This document shows positions 44,066 through 54,880 of a DNA stretch of 64,000 nucleotides, piece after piece. A program made the translations under genes and the position numbers. The stretch comes from Dipteronia dyeriana. Its lineage: Eukaryota; Streptophyta; Magnoliopsida; Sapindales; Sapindaceae. Location: contig CM065296.1 of NCBI GenBank assembly GCA_032871835.1, positions 18,951,501-19,015,500 on the forward strand, given 5' to 3'. How positions within the stretch are numbered: position 1 is the first letter of the stretch; each line of letters begins with the position of its first letter. Below the pieces are notes generated by a model. It was not told the DNA's origin. It saw only the letters and a list, made by a program, of their open reading frames with translations, and searched no databases.

Positions 44066-45490
44066 AGGTAATTTGACAGTCCCGAGTGACCTGACCTATT
44101 TTCCCCCAAATCCTCTTAATGGAGTATGGAAAGGCTGTAAATCTTTTCGGTCCAATCTTAGCTGGTCCTAAACGGCCACGCTTAAGATGTCTGCTGAACT
44201 TCCATTATCTATTAAAATTCTCCGGACTTCCTTATGGCCAATCTGGGCACTTATAACCAAAGCGTCATTAGGTCGAACATCGACGCCGTGGGAATCTGCC
44301 TCTGTGAAGACTATCGGGTCCCATCCTTCCTTTACCCTCTTAGGGTCTGGTTCAACCGAATTCACGTCGAAGTTATTCCTGGTTTCTACTACTTCTAGGA
44401 ATTCCTGAGTCCGTTCTCGGTTGCTCCTCCCAGTAGAAGGTCCTCCGAAGATTATATGTATTACTTGATTGGCTTCGGGGCTGGCTCTTCGGTTTTGACC
44501 AGGGTTGTGATCAGCCTTGGCTTTCTTGACTTCTGATCTGTCATCTTTTTTTAAGATTACATCCCGCAAAACACTTAGAAGTTTCATGCCTAGTCTCTTT
44601 ATGAAACCTGCAATACTTGGTTGAATCTCTCCGTGCGAATTGTGATTGTCGTCGCGGTTCTTGCACCATATTCTTTTCTTCCAGGATGGCTAGAATTTCT
44701 TCTTGTTTCTTCAGAAGAGGGGTGTAATTGGTATATCTGCCGCGGTATTTCTCTGTGGACCGTTCGGCTTAGAGCCCATTACCCCTATCCTTATTTTTCT
44801 CCTTGCTGTTCCCTTTCTGTTTTTCTTTTTGATTCTGCCCCTTAGATTCGGTATTCCTCTGTTCGGGCTTTCCTCCATGCATATAGCTTCCTCCTGTAGC
44901 TAACTCTTCTTTCTCGGCCAGAGGGTATCCTCCCGCCATATCCATCATGTCGGCATACCTTGTCAGCCGTGCTCTTCTCAAATCGAAGGATAATAGTCCA
45001 TTATGCAAGTTATTGGTGAAGGAAGCAATAATGGCTTCATCATTAGCGTTGCCAATCTCTGATACTGCTTAGCCAAACCGGCCCAAGTATTTTTTTAATG
45101 ACTCGTCCTTCCCCTGTTTTTTTTAGAGAGGTAGGCCACCGACTTCTTTCTGTGAACGTTGCTCAGGAATTGCCTTGAGAAGCTTCTGCTCAACTCGCTG
45201 AAATTTCCGATGCTTGCCGGGGGTAGTCTTCCGAACCATCTTGAGCCTGTGTCCCCAAGTGTTTGTGGAAAGTTGAGACACAATATGGGGTCACTGCGGG
45301 CATATTAAGCCATGGCACTTTTATAGCGTCTAACGTGCTTCTTTGGATCTGTATCTTTTTTGAATTGTTCCACATGCGGCATCCTGAATCTTTCTGGGAA
45401 AGGGGTCCGTAAAATTTCCCTAGTAAATGGACTGTCAGAGTCATCGTCGGATAGATCGTTGCAACCGTAACGTCTGACAAGTGCCTCCAT
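44066..45490 (-). pseudogene. gag: Gypsy-C gag and protease (decayed)
   Basis: The gag part (45490-45095) has PFPERFRMPHVEQF, a stop (TAA, before YARSDPILCLNFP) and WFGRLPPASIGNFSELSR, the Ty3 gag core (Retrotrans_gag, PF03732). The following part (45008-44769) has TNGLLSFDLRRARLTRYADM and a Lys/Asn-rich nucleocapsid-like tail. The protease part (44587-44168) ends with VRRILIDNGSSADIL, where the usual D-T/S-G active site is D-N-G, a form I believe also occurs in Tat elements. Stops at about 44166 and 44100 interrupt it before the RT linker. Confidence 0.75.
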
Positions 45491-45899
45491 CTGTCGCCTA
45501 TTATTCTCTACTTCTCGAGTTAGGCTCTGGATTGTAATAGCTTTGTCCTCTACCGGGCTTCCTTGATGGTTGAACCGTTAGGTGACTGTCATTCTTTCCT
45601 CAGATTCTTCACTCTGATGCCGGAACCCTCGTGTGACTCCATGATAACGTTTACGATGGTGTTGATCACTGTCTTCTAATGATGATCATCCTCTGCGCCG
45701 ATCGTATTTACTATGTCTGGCACGTACTGTTTGATTGCGATCCAGCTTTTGGTGATTCTCCTCCTCCAGTGTTTTCTGTCCAACCGGATTGATTGGGGAA
45801 GAATTTCTTCTGGTTTCTGGCATAGTTATTCCTGGTCCTACCACCATTGAACGGAGCCTCACGGGTGGAGGATTGGGAGTATGTGCTCATGCGGTCAGA

Positions 45900-45925
45900 A
45901 GGTCAATCCCCTCATTCTAGCACCA
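45900..45925 (-). other. Gypsy-C primer binding site region
   Basis: Directly inside the LTR the minus strand reads TGGTGCTAGAATGAGGGG, a primer-site-like sequence beginning TGG two bases after the LTR end ..CAACA. I cannot assign the tRNA with confidence. Confidence 0.55.
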
Positions 45926-46033
45926 ATTGTTGACGTCGTTTTCAGGATTATGCCAGAAAAGCCAACAAGGACTGGATTTTGGCTATTGATTCAAAGAGAA
46001 AGAGAAACAGAGAGGGTAACAAAGACAAGTTTT

Positions 46034-46072
46034 ACGTGGTAAAACTCCGATGGTCGGAGAAACATCCACGGG
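46034..46072 (-). promoter_or_regulatory. Shared LTR stem-loop (Gypsy-C LTR)
   Basis: ACGTGG (46034-46039) and CCACGGG (46066-46072) enclose a perfect inner stem CTCCGA/TCGGAG. AATCCACTA follows (about 46091), as it does in TR-GAG and Copia-B LTRs. This is the strongest form of the motif in the window. Confidence 0.7.
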
Positions 46073-46590
46073 TGGTTGAAAGATCAACCAAGCCAAAATC
46101 CACTAAGAGAATAAGATGTTTTTACAAGCTCTCGATCTCCCTTTTTCTCTCTGTATTATTTGTGATTACTGTATGCTATATTGCCTATATCTTTTTTTAA
46201 CCAGATTATGGGTCTATTTATATGCTTATAGAACCCTAATCCGCTTTGTATAAGTAATACAAGATATTTGTATTTAATTGTGATTTGGTTACTTGTTTGA
46301 GGTTGATTTGTCTTCTTTCCTGTTTTGGAGTCTCTTATGGAAATCGAGTGGGATTCTAGTAGTGTAGTTGAATTTGACTTGTTTCCTTATAAGAATGTAG
46401 TCTTCGAAAAGGAATCAAGTTGTTTCTTGATTGGGGGACTCTTCTAACTTAAAGGTCCATTATTTGGGATTCCTTCATGACGAATATCTTTGCGTATTTA
46501 ATGACTAACCCGTATGATAAGTTCTTATTCGGGTTGTATTTACTCCCGATTAGGAATGATACCTGATGGTCCAGAGTAGTGCCGTTTGAG

Positions 46591-46675
46591 CCCGAGTGGA
46601 AGCGTTGTTTTAACCAATCCCGAGTGTTGTTAACTGATCCCGAGTAGGGCTTTATTCAGTATATGCTTACTCGGG
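46591..46675 (-). promoter_or_regulatory. CCCGAGT motifs in Gypsy-C U3
   Basis: CCCGAGT at 46591-46597, TCCCGAGT at 46618-46625 and 46638-46645, and the inverted ACTCGGG at 46669-46675. Another TTCGGGTT and CTCCCGATT lie at about 46528-46550. The core CCCGAG is also the arm of the TR-GAG U3 inverted repeats. Confidence 0.6.
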
Positions 46676-46794
46676 CTTTCTCCTCTTTAATGACGCCTCG
46701 TAGGATATTTCCCGGATGCCCATTTAAGCATCCACCTGGCTATTTTTTCCTTACTGTCAATGACGTGTATGCTTGGTAAAATTTACATACAACA

Positions 46795-48083
46795 AATTGT
46801 TTGTTTCTTGAGCATTTTTAGGTATTTAATTTGTGTGATTGAGCATGTTTCAGGACATTTGATTTTAATGTTGTGTTTGGAAGATTTGAAGCAAAAAGAA
46901 GTAATTTTGTCCATTACCGCTGTGAAGGTCGCTGCCCATGCGGTTCCTTCACCGTGATCTAAAGAGCGGAGAATCACAGCCGTATCTTGTTCAACAACCG
47001 CAGTCTGTACCGCTATCAAGGTTGTGTCTCCAGAGCTGTCGACACTGCGGAACTTCACGGAGAGCACACCGCTTGATGAACCGCAGTCTGGGCAAGTTGT
47101 CTGAGCCGCGGCCTAGGGAGCGGTCATGCGAATCCTTGGCGTCTTAGGGATTTTGAACCCTATTTTTGAAAAGAAAAAAAAAAGAAAAAAAAAAGATATA
47201 TATAGATGTTTTTCGATTGTGGAAGAAGAGGCCGCATATTACCAATCCATAACAACACATGAACAATCATCTTTATACATCGAAGATTGAAGACGAAGAA
47301 GAATTCATCGATGGGTTTTATTGTTTCTTTCTCTTCTCTTTTTATTTTCGCCATGTGTAACTAATTCCATACTAGGGAATCAATGTGAACCTCTATGAAT
47401 GCTCTTTGTAAGAATTGACTATATTTAATTAAATTAAGTGTTGATTCATTTAATTCATCATATGTCTTAATTCTTATTTCTCGTTAATGCATGATCATAC
47501 GTTGGCATGAATTTAGTGATTTGATGATTCAATAAGGTTGGAGTATTGATCTATACGTAATCTTAATTAATATTCAATTGAATGGATAAAATTGATCTTA
47601 GCATTGTTCTATGCAAGTAGGTTTTGGTTCATTGTTTTTGCACTTAATGGGTTCTCGATTGTCATTTGTGCCATTGATCTTTGGGTAAATTGTAATTGAG
47701 AACACTTGATTCATCCCAGGATCATACGGTAATAATCATACTTAAGATAAGAATGAATCCTTAACTTGATTAATATCTTTCATAGTCAATTCGAAACATT
47801 GAGTAAACTTAGTAGGGGAGCATTGATGACCTAGTGCTTTCTCACCTATGATCACAGCCAAATCTCTTCAATTGCTTTCATTAGATTAATTTAATTTAAG
47901 TTTTTAGTTTAAATCAATTCACCATCAATTTCTGGTTGTTTTTAGTTTAACTTTAATTAGAATTAGATCTAACCAAATAAATTACTTTTCCTCGTGGGAA
48001 CGATCCTTACTTGCTGTTGTACGATATCTTCACGATTCATGCACTTGCGAGTATTGTTTTTATAACACGATTTACACACATCA
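46795..48083 (+). repeat. Athila-2 5' LTR (5' end missing)
   Basis: Matches the 3' LTR from 57985 onward; the first ~46 bases (57939-57984) are absent because Gypsy-C sits there. It has an A-rich tract and TATATATA (47197-47204) with an untranslated leader, and ends ..TTTACACACATCA. The three ACCGCGGT palindromes of the 3' LTR appear here as ACCGTGAT (46951), ACCGCAGT (46997) and ACCGCAGT (47080). Frames such as 46783-47147 are LTR sequence. Confidence 0.9.
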
Positions 48084-48089
48084 AGTTTT

Positions 48090-48107
48090 TGGCGCAGCTG
48101 CCGAGGA
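48090..48107 (+). other. Athila-2 primer binding site (tRNA-Asp)
   Basis: TGGCGCAGCTGCCGAGGA, six bases after the LTR end, is complementary to the 3' end of plant tRNA-Asp with three mismatches. This is the known primer type of Athila elements. Confidence 0.85.
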
Positions 48108-48265
48108 ATAGTTAAATTTACTGGTTAATTCTAGTTTTAGTTTTAGAAATATATTTAATTAGTTAGGTAGTAGAGTCATTAATTTTAGATTTTTAGTTTT
48201 ATTTATTTTATTTTATTTTTGAAGTTTACTGTGTGTCTACCCTTTGTTTCAGGTGTTAACGGTGA

Positions 48266-49879
48266 ATGCAAGGTAGAAGATCACTGCAAGGAGTAGTACT
48301 ACCATTGATCGACAACATTAATCGCATTGGACAAAGAACAATGGGTGACGATGGAAATCAAAACATTCAAGAGGTTCTAGATCTACCAGTCGTACTTACC
48401 AAGACCATGAAGGATTATACCAGGCGTATAGTTGTTAATCACCCTCTTTGCATTGCACTAGATGAGGTAGCTAGAAACTATGAGCTGAAAAGTTTCCATT
48501 ACAATCTCCTGCCTGCTTTCTATGGACTTCTGAATGAAGATGTGCTTAAATTCCTTAGAGAGTTCTATGCAGCAATTCAATCTTTACCAAACACCAGGGT
48601 GACATGTATTCCACATGCTCTCAAAGAAAAGACGAAGACATGGCTTTTGACTTTGCCTCCAGCTTCACTGACAACATGGGAAGAGGTAGTAGATAGACTT
48701 ACTGATCAATTTTATTCTCCTCAAAAAACCAGTGAGATCAGGTCAAAGATTACAAATTTCTTTCAAGGGGACCAAGAGTCATTCTATGATGCATGGGAGC
48801 GTTACAAGATGCTTCTCTTTGATTGTCCTCAGTATGGATATCAAATGCACCAACTCTGGCAATGGTTTTATGATGGACTGAATGACGTCTCAACTGTCTT
48901 AGTGAATAATGCATATGGAGGATCCATGACTAACAAGACTCCAGAAGAATTGTAAACTATCTTCGAAAAACTTGCTAGAAATTCTCGAGAAAAGAATTCT
49001 AGGAGAAGGAAGGGAGTCTATGAGATAGATACTAGTGCCGAGAACTCAATGTAAATGTCCCAAATGCAGAAAACTGTGGAAGTACTTGTCAATCAGGTGG
49101 GACAAATGAGAGAAGAACAATGCAAGGGATATGAGCAACCAGGGTATATTACGGAAATGTATCAGGCAAGAGGTCCTGGACCTAATGATGAGGAAGAAGT
49201 ACAAGCTAAGAACAATTTCAACTCTCGACCTAGGAATGACCCTTTCTCAAACACATACAATCCAGGATGGAGAAATCATCCAAACTTCTCCTAGAGAGAT
49301 AATCAAGGTACCGGGAATCAGTGGGGAAATAACAACAATTATGGCCAAAGACAGTATAATGCCGGTACCCAGCAGATTCCTGTATCTCAACCCACAAATC
49401 TATCATTAAAAGATACAATGAAGCAGTTTATACAAAATGTGGAAAAAAGACTCCAAGACTCTGATATGAGAATGCAGAATTTAGATGCTTCATTAAGAAA
49501 GATGGAAACACAAATCGAGCAACTAGCTGAAGCTAATCAAAGAAGTGAACCGGGAAAATTTCCAAGCCATACTGAACAAGAAAAGGCTATGACAGTTCTC
49601 CGGAATGGTAAGGAACTGGTAAATAATGGACCTGCTAAACATTCTTATGAATTTTCTAATGTTTCAGGTCCTTCAGGAGAAAATATGTCATTAAAAAAAG
49701 AGAAAGATGAAGTAGTGGAAAAATCCAACAAACTACCACTTATACACAAGTTTCCTAATCCATATATTCCTCTAGTTCCATTCCCAGAAGATTGCAAGAG
49801 AGCAAGTTATAGAAATCATATAAAGACATATATGACATTCTATCAAAATTTAATGTCAATTTGCCTTTATTGGAGATGA
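48266..49879 (+). pseudogene. gag: Athila-2 gag, three in-frame stops
   Basis: Gag builds the particle and binds RNA. The frame from ATG 48266 stays in phase to 49879 but has stops at 48953-48955, 49052-49054 and 49292-49294. The core domain (Retrotrans_gag, PF03732) spans residues about 75-230: WLLTLPPASLTTWEEV, RSKITNFFQGDQESFYDAWER, LLFDCPQYG and FYDGL. After the first stop the reading continues as LARNSREKNSRRRKG. Then come a Gln/Asn-rich stretch and a coiled coil (LQDSDMRMQNLDASLRKMET). A frameshift at about 49840 moves to the frame of protease. No zinc knuckle was seen. Confidence 0.88.
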
Positions 49880-52479
49880 TCCAGAAGATTCCCGCTTATG
49901 CAAAAAATTTCAAAAATCTCCACACTTACAAGCTAAGATTTCTCGAAAATCATCAAGAGTTGATAACCAGAAGTGCTAATGCAGTCCTTCAAAAGTCTTT
50001 GCCACCTAAACTCCAAGATCCTGGAAGTTTCTGCATCAATATTACTATTAGAGGTACTACCCTGGAAAGAGCAATGTTAGATCTTGGAGCCAACATCAAT
50101 TTGATGCCATATAACATCTATGAGCAATTGGGGTTGAATGATCTACAGAAGACAAGCATGCCACTTTTGTTGGCCGATGGTTCAGCTAGATACCCAATAG
50201 GATATATTGAAGATGTGTTGGTTCAGGTAAATAATCTTATTATTCCTGCAGATTTTATAGTACTTGACATGGAAGAAGGAGCCAAGGAAAGAGGCAGCAA
50301 ACCAATACTATTGGGAAGACCTTTCATGGCAAATGCAAAAACCTTTATTGAAGTACAGAATGGAAAGCTTACAATGATAGTATTAGAGGAGACTATGGAA
50401 TTAAAGGTTTTTGAATCATTGAAATTACCTGAGGCAGCCGATGATTGCTATTCAACCGATTGTTGCTCGGTGGAGGTAATTAATTCTGCAATCCAAGAGG
50501 ATCTAGAAAATGAAAGCCTAGATGAGTTACTTGAATGGGTGAAGGATGTCTTTGAGGATGATGAAGAAAGTCAACAAGAAGAGGACTTATAAGAGGAGTT
50601 AAAAATTGAAGAGTTAGATGAGGTAATTCAAGATGAGACCAACAAGTCTCTAATTCAATCTACAATCTCTTCCCCTGCATTAGAGCTCAAACCACTCCCT
50701 TCCACCTTCAAATATGTCTTCCTAGGAGAAGTTGAGATACTCTCGGTAATTATAGCTTCAGATTTAGATGAAGAGAAAGAGGAAAAACTAATAAAGGTGA
50801 TCAAGGAATATAAAGATGCCATTGGACGATCTATAGCGGATATTAAGGGAATAAGCCCTATAATTTGCATGCACAAGATATTGTTGGAGGAAGAGGCAAA
50901 ACCTTCGAGAGAAGCTCAACAAAGGTTAAATCCAAACTTGAAGGAAGTTGTTCGAGAAGAATTCCTTAAGCTTCTTAAGGTGGGTATAATATATCCAATA
51001 TCCGACAGTAAGTGGGTGAGCCCAATACATGTTGTTCCGAAAAAATCGGGAATCACTGTGGTAGCCTATGAAAATAATAAGTTGATCCCTACAAGAAAGA
51101 CAACTGGATGGAGAGTGTGCATAGATTACAGCAAGCTTAACACGGCAACTAAAAGGGATCACTTTCCTTTGTCGTTTATCGATCAGATGCTCAAGCGTTT
51201 GGCGGGACAAGCTTATTATTGCTTCCTGGATGGATTTTTAGGGTACAATCAGATTGCCATCGCTCCAAAGGACAAAGAAAAGACAACGTTCACTTGCACC
51301 TTCGACACTTTTGCATATCGAAGAATGCCTTTTGGGTTGTGCAACGCCCCTGCCACCTTCCAGAGATATATGATGTCAATCTTCTCCGACATGCTAGAAA
51401 AATTTATTAAGGTATTTATGGATGATTTTTTTGTTTTTTGTAATTCTTTTGACCATTGCCATGATAATTTAATTCTTTTTTTAAAAAGATGCACGGAGAC
51501 TAATTTGACACTTAGTTGGGAGAAAAGCCATTTTATGGTCAAGTCTGGAATAGTTTTAGGGCATGTTATTTCTGAAAAAGGGATAGAAGTAGATCGTGCT
51601 AAAATTGAAGATATAGCAAGACTTCCACCTCCCATTTCAGTGAAAGGTGTGAGAAGTTTTCTTGGTCATGCAGGTTTTTATAGGCGATTTGTCAAGGATT
51701 TTTCAAAAATTAGTCGTCCCCTATGTAACTTGTTGAACAAAGATGCTACATTTGTTTTCGATGATGATTGTTTGCATGCTTTTGAAACTCTGAAAAATAA
51801 ATTGACATCTACTCCCATAATCATGCCCCCCGATTGGACTCTTCCGTTTGAATTAATGTGTGATGCATCTGACTATGCTGTAGGCGCTGTTTTAGGACAG
51901 CGGGTAGATAAATTGCCTCATGTTATTTACTATACTAGTCGCACTTTAAATGATGCCCAATTGAATTATTCCACCACAGAAAAAGAATTGCTTGCTGTTG
52001 TTAGTGCCTTAGAGAAGTTTCGGTCATATTTGATAGGATCTAAAGTCATTGTTTATTATGATCATGCTGCTTTAAAATATTTGCTAACCAAAAAGGAAGC
52101 GAAACCGAGATTACTCCGGTGGATCCTTTTGTTACAAGAATTTGATTTGGAAATCAAGGACAAAAAGGGTAGCAAAAATGTAGTGGCGGATCATCTATCT
52201 CAACTGGTGGACGACGAAGAAGGAGAAGAACAAACTCAGACCATACCAATCAATGAGAATTTTCCAGATGAACAACTATTGGCAGTAGGTGGCAGGGATC
52301 CATGGTATGCAGATATTGTGAATTATCTTGCAAATGGAATCATTCCATCCAATATGAACCCACAAGAAAAGAAAAGATTCGTCTCCAACACAAGACATTA
52401 TTTCTGGGACGAACCATACTTGTTCAAATTTGGGGCCGATCAAATCATTCGGAGATGTGTTCCAGAGGAAGAACAATAG
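49840..52479 (+). pseudogene. pol: Athila-2 protease, reverse transcriptase, RNase H
   Basis: One reading frame covers protease to RNase H with one stop (TAA, 50590-50592). The protease has TLERAMLDLGANINLMP, with the D-L-G active site usual for Athila, and ILLGRPFM. RT (from about 50797) shows [56 protein letters not shown] and the catalytic VFMDDF (the FMDD form of the lineage). RNase H has [24 protein letters not shown] and DHAALKYLL; it ends [13 protein letters not shown]. The frame stops at TAG 52477-52479, between RNase H and integrase. The 560-codon stretch from 50797 is the longest intact enzyme frame of the element. Confidence 0.92.
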
Positions 52480-53549
52480 GATGTGTTGAAATTTTGCCAC
52501 AATCTCTATTGTGGAGGGCACTTTAGTGCTAAAAAGACTGCTCTCAAAGTTCTTCAGTCATGTTTTTTCTGGACTTCATTATTTAAAGATGCTTATAATT
52601 TTTGTATCTCTTGTGACAGGTGCCAGAGAACGGGGAACATTGGAAAAAGGGATGAGATGCCATTGTCAAGCCAACAGGTAGTGGAGATATTCGAAGTATG
52701 GGGGATTGATTTTATGGGACCTTTCCCATCCTCATATGGGTACAATTATATCTTGGTGGCTATGGATTATGTATCGAATGGATCGAAGCAGTTGCCATTA
52801 AGACAAATGATAGCCAGGTGGTGGTAAGGTTTTTCAAAGAGAATATTTTCACCAGATTTGGGATTCCTCGAGCAATAATAAGTGATGGTGGAAGCCATTT
52901 TTGTAACAAGGTCTTTGCCTCTTTAATGAAGAAATATAGTGTCAAACACCAGATGGCTACCCCATATCATCCTCAAACATCAGGGCAAGTGGAAGTAAGT
53001 AATATACAAATTAACCAGATCTTGAAAAAGACTGTGCAACCAAATCGAAAGGATTGGTCACTTAAGCTTAATGATGCCTTGTGGGCATATAGACTGCTTA
53101 CAAAAACTCCGATTGGTAAGTGTCCTTTCAGGATCGCCTTTGGAAAAGCACGTCATTTGCCGGTGGAATTGGAACACAATGCCTATTGGGCCTTGAGAAA
53201 ATTGAATTTTGACTTATGCAAGGCTGGAGAAGAAAGGCGTTTACAAATAAGTGAGCTTGAAGAACTTCGGAATGACGCCTATGAGAATGCAAAAATATAC
53301 AAAGAAAGGACTAAGAAATTACTTGACCAGAAGATTCTTCAGAAAGAATTTCAGCCGGTAATGTTAGTCCTATTGTATCAATCGCGTTTAAGGCAATTTC
53401 CAGGAAAACTGAAATCAAAGTGGTCAGGCCCATTAAGGGTTATAGAAGTTTTTCCTCACGGAGCCATAGAAATTGAGAATCTTCAGAATGGTGGTAAATT
53501 CAAGGTAAATGGACAAAGGCTGAAACCATATTTGTGCATCTCCGAATAA
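52480..53549 (+). pseudogene. pol: Athila-2 integrase, one frameshift
   Basis: Integrase inserts the DNA copy. It continues in the frame of pol after the TAG at 52477. The zinc-binding domain shows CHNLYCGGHFS..TALKVLQ and CISCDRCQRTG; the core begins [10 protein letters not shown] (first Asp). Near 52777 a one-base loss (in the codons after VAMDYVS) shifts the frame. The rest is open from 52818 to 53549: [14 protein letters not shown] (second Asp), [13 protein letters not shown] (Glu), [15 protein letters not shown], and the C-terminal [16 protein letters not shown] with a stop at 53547. Apart from the shift the catalytic Asp-Asp-Glu residues are kept. Confidence 0.9.
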
Positions 53550-53906
53550 AGGAAAATTGGATCGCTCAAGCTCATAGAGCCGTAGCACTTTACTCCATCT
53601 CGCCTAGACGTTAAATAAAGCGCTTGGTGGGAGGCAACCCACTCAGGTACAATTATTTTTGTTTTTATTTTGATTTTTATTTTTCTTTATTTTCGAGTCA
53701 TAATTAGTGTATTACAAGAACCTTTTATAGCCAGAATTAAATATTGTCAAATTTTGAATCTTGTGCTTAATTCAAGGACATTGTTTAATTTAGGTTTGGG
53801 GGTATCTTGTGGTTTTGAATGGCAAAGAACAGGTGCTTCTAATTTGTGCATATTTAACTGTACAGAGTAATTTTTTGAAACAATTTCGTTCAAGCACCGC
53901 TGTCAA
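53550..53906 (+). other. Athila-2 post-integrase region with polypurine-like tract
   Basis: Contains the Athila-typical AAATAAAGCGCTTGG..GGGAGGCAACCC (53613-53640), a T-rich tract and TTTAGGTTTGGGGG (53789-53802), which has the form of an Athila polypurine tract but lies 4 kb from the LTR. No coding frame of note; 53670-53870 lacks domains. Confidence 0.7.
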
Positions 53907-54165
53907 GACCGCTCTCTAGACACATGTCTACACCGCGGTTAGCAAAGCGAGTACCCTCTGCCAAACTATGCGGCATGGACCGCCCCAGAGACACATGCCT
54001 CCAGCGCGGTATTCAAAGCGTGTACCCTCTGCCAAGCTACAAGGCATAGACCACTCCATAGACAAGATGTCTAGACCACGGCATGCAAAACGATGATCCT
54101 CTGTGAAACACTACGGTACAGACCGCTTGATATGCAATGCATATACCACGGTGTACACCGCGGTA
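53907..54165 (+). repeat. 71-bp tandem repeats with ACCGCGGT palindromes
   Basis: Units start at 53907, 53978, 54049 and 54121 (periods 71, 71 and 72), each opening GACC(G/A)C. They carry a middle ACCGCGGT-type palindrome (53932-53939 perfect; AGCGCGGT; ACCACGGC) and a phrase like ACCCTCTGCCAA(A/G)CTA. The last unit ends with ACCGCGGT at 54157-54164. The same palindrome occurs three times in the U3 of the Athila-2 3' LTR. The array lies about 115 bp upstream of a TATA box. Confidence 0.85.
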
Positions 54166-54280
54166 CATTAAGTTAAATGGTGTATTTTGTTGCCTCAGGT
54201 AAACAAAATAGCACATGACCGTGCCCGAGACCGCCCTCCAGGTATGTGCTCAGACCGCTGTAGGGCACGAATTGGCGCAC

Positions 54281-54289
54281 CTATATAAG
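54281..54289 (+). promoter_or_regulatory. Internal TATA box upstream of the extra ORF
   Basis: CTATATAAG (54281-54289), followed by a CT-rich stretch (ttcttcttcccc, ccctccacttctcttcttg) like a plant transcript start and leader. Together with the upstream repeats this looks like a promoter internal to the element. Inference; no expression evidence. Confidence 0.6.
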
Positions 54290-54436
54290 TCCGCTGTCTG
54301 GGCTGATTTTCTTCTTCCCCTTATTTATTCTCCACTGCGCAGACGTTATTTCCCTCCACTTCTCTTCTTGTTTCGTTTCAAATTTTTCTTCACTAAATTC
54401 TTGCCAATCTCCACTCATCTTCTTCAAAAATTAAAG

Positions 54437-54880
54437 GTATGTCTCCCTTTTGATTTTCTCAAGTATTTATTTTAGTTTTGGGTATAATTTGATCTAAATT
54501 GATGGTATGTGTTCTCAAGAATGATTTGTGATATTTGAGTGTTTTTACATGAATTTTATTCATTCTTGACTAATGGGTTTCGTTTATATTGATAATTATT
54601 ACATGATTAAGTTTAGTGGACAAAATCTCTATTTGGTTATGTTTGGAATTTCGAATTTTGATTTATTAGAAGAAAATTTTGATTTTGGTATAAATGTGTG
54701 TTTAATATGTTGACTTTGTGTTTCAATCAATTTCTTTTGTTTATGGAATGCTTGTGGAATGTATGATTTAAGAACAAAGTGATTGTTTGAAAATTTGGGT
54801 CGAAATTTAAGATAAATTGCTGCCAAAATTCAGGTAAATTCTATTTAAATTTTGTTTATTTGCTTGTGTTATGTGTGCAG
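54437..54880 (+). other. Predicted leader intron of the extra ORF
   Basis: The donor ATTAAAG|GTATGT is at 54437. The acceptor TTATGTGTGCAG ends at 54880, and the start codon ATGGCTAGAAC follows at 54881. The interval is 444 bp and T-rich, as plant introns are. The acceptor touching the start codon suggests a spliced mRNA for the ORF, starting either from the internal TATA box or from the 5' LTR. Confidence 0.6.

Larger units (their letters stand above)
42213..46794 (-). mobile_element. Gypsy-C: 5' half of a Tat-type Ty3/Gypsy element
   Basis: A minus-strand element with its 5' LTR (45928-46794), gag, protease, RT and the first RNase H. It is cut at about 42212 in the linker after RNase H (VEDFIAEFTE), so the second RNase H, integrase and 3' LTR are gone. 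The outer LTR end (..TACAACA, 46794) abuts Athila-2 LTR sequence directly, so that side is an original insertion boundary. Motifs such as TDLNKACPKDS and MPFGLKNAG..YQRLVN are typical of the Tat lineage. Confidence 0.85.
45928..46794 (-). repeat. Gypsy-C 5' LTR
   Basis: An 867-bp LTR with terminal inverted ends TGTTG (45928) and CAACA (46794). In transcription order: U3 with four CCCGAGT/ACTCGGG motifs (46675-46591), a TATA box (TATAAATAG, minus, 46222-46214), and a leader with the shared stem-loop (46072-46034). The plus-strand frame 45979-46200 lies in it and is not a gene. Confidence 0.8.

Noticed and set aside
43472..44408. Plus-strand frames over Gypsy-C
   Set aside because: They are the complements of the gag-pol coding strand; no domain match.
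46783..47354. Frames at 46783-47354 and 57976-58546 as paired genes
   Set aside because: They are duplicated only because they lie in the two Athila-2 LTRs.
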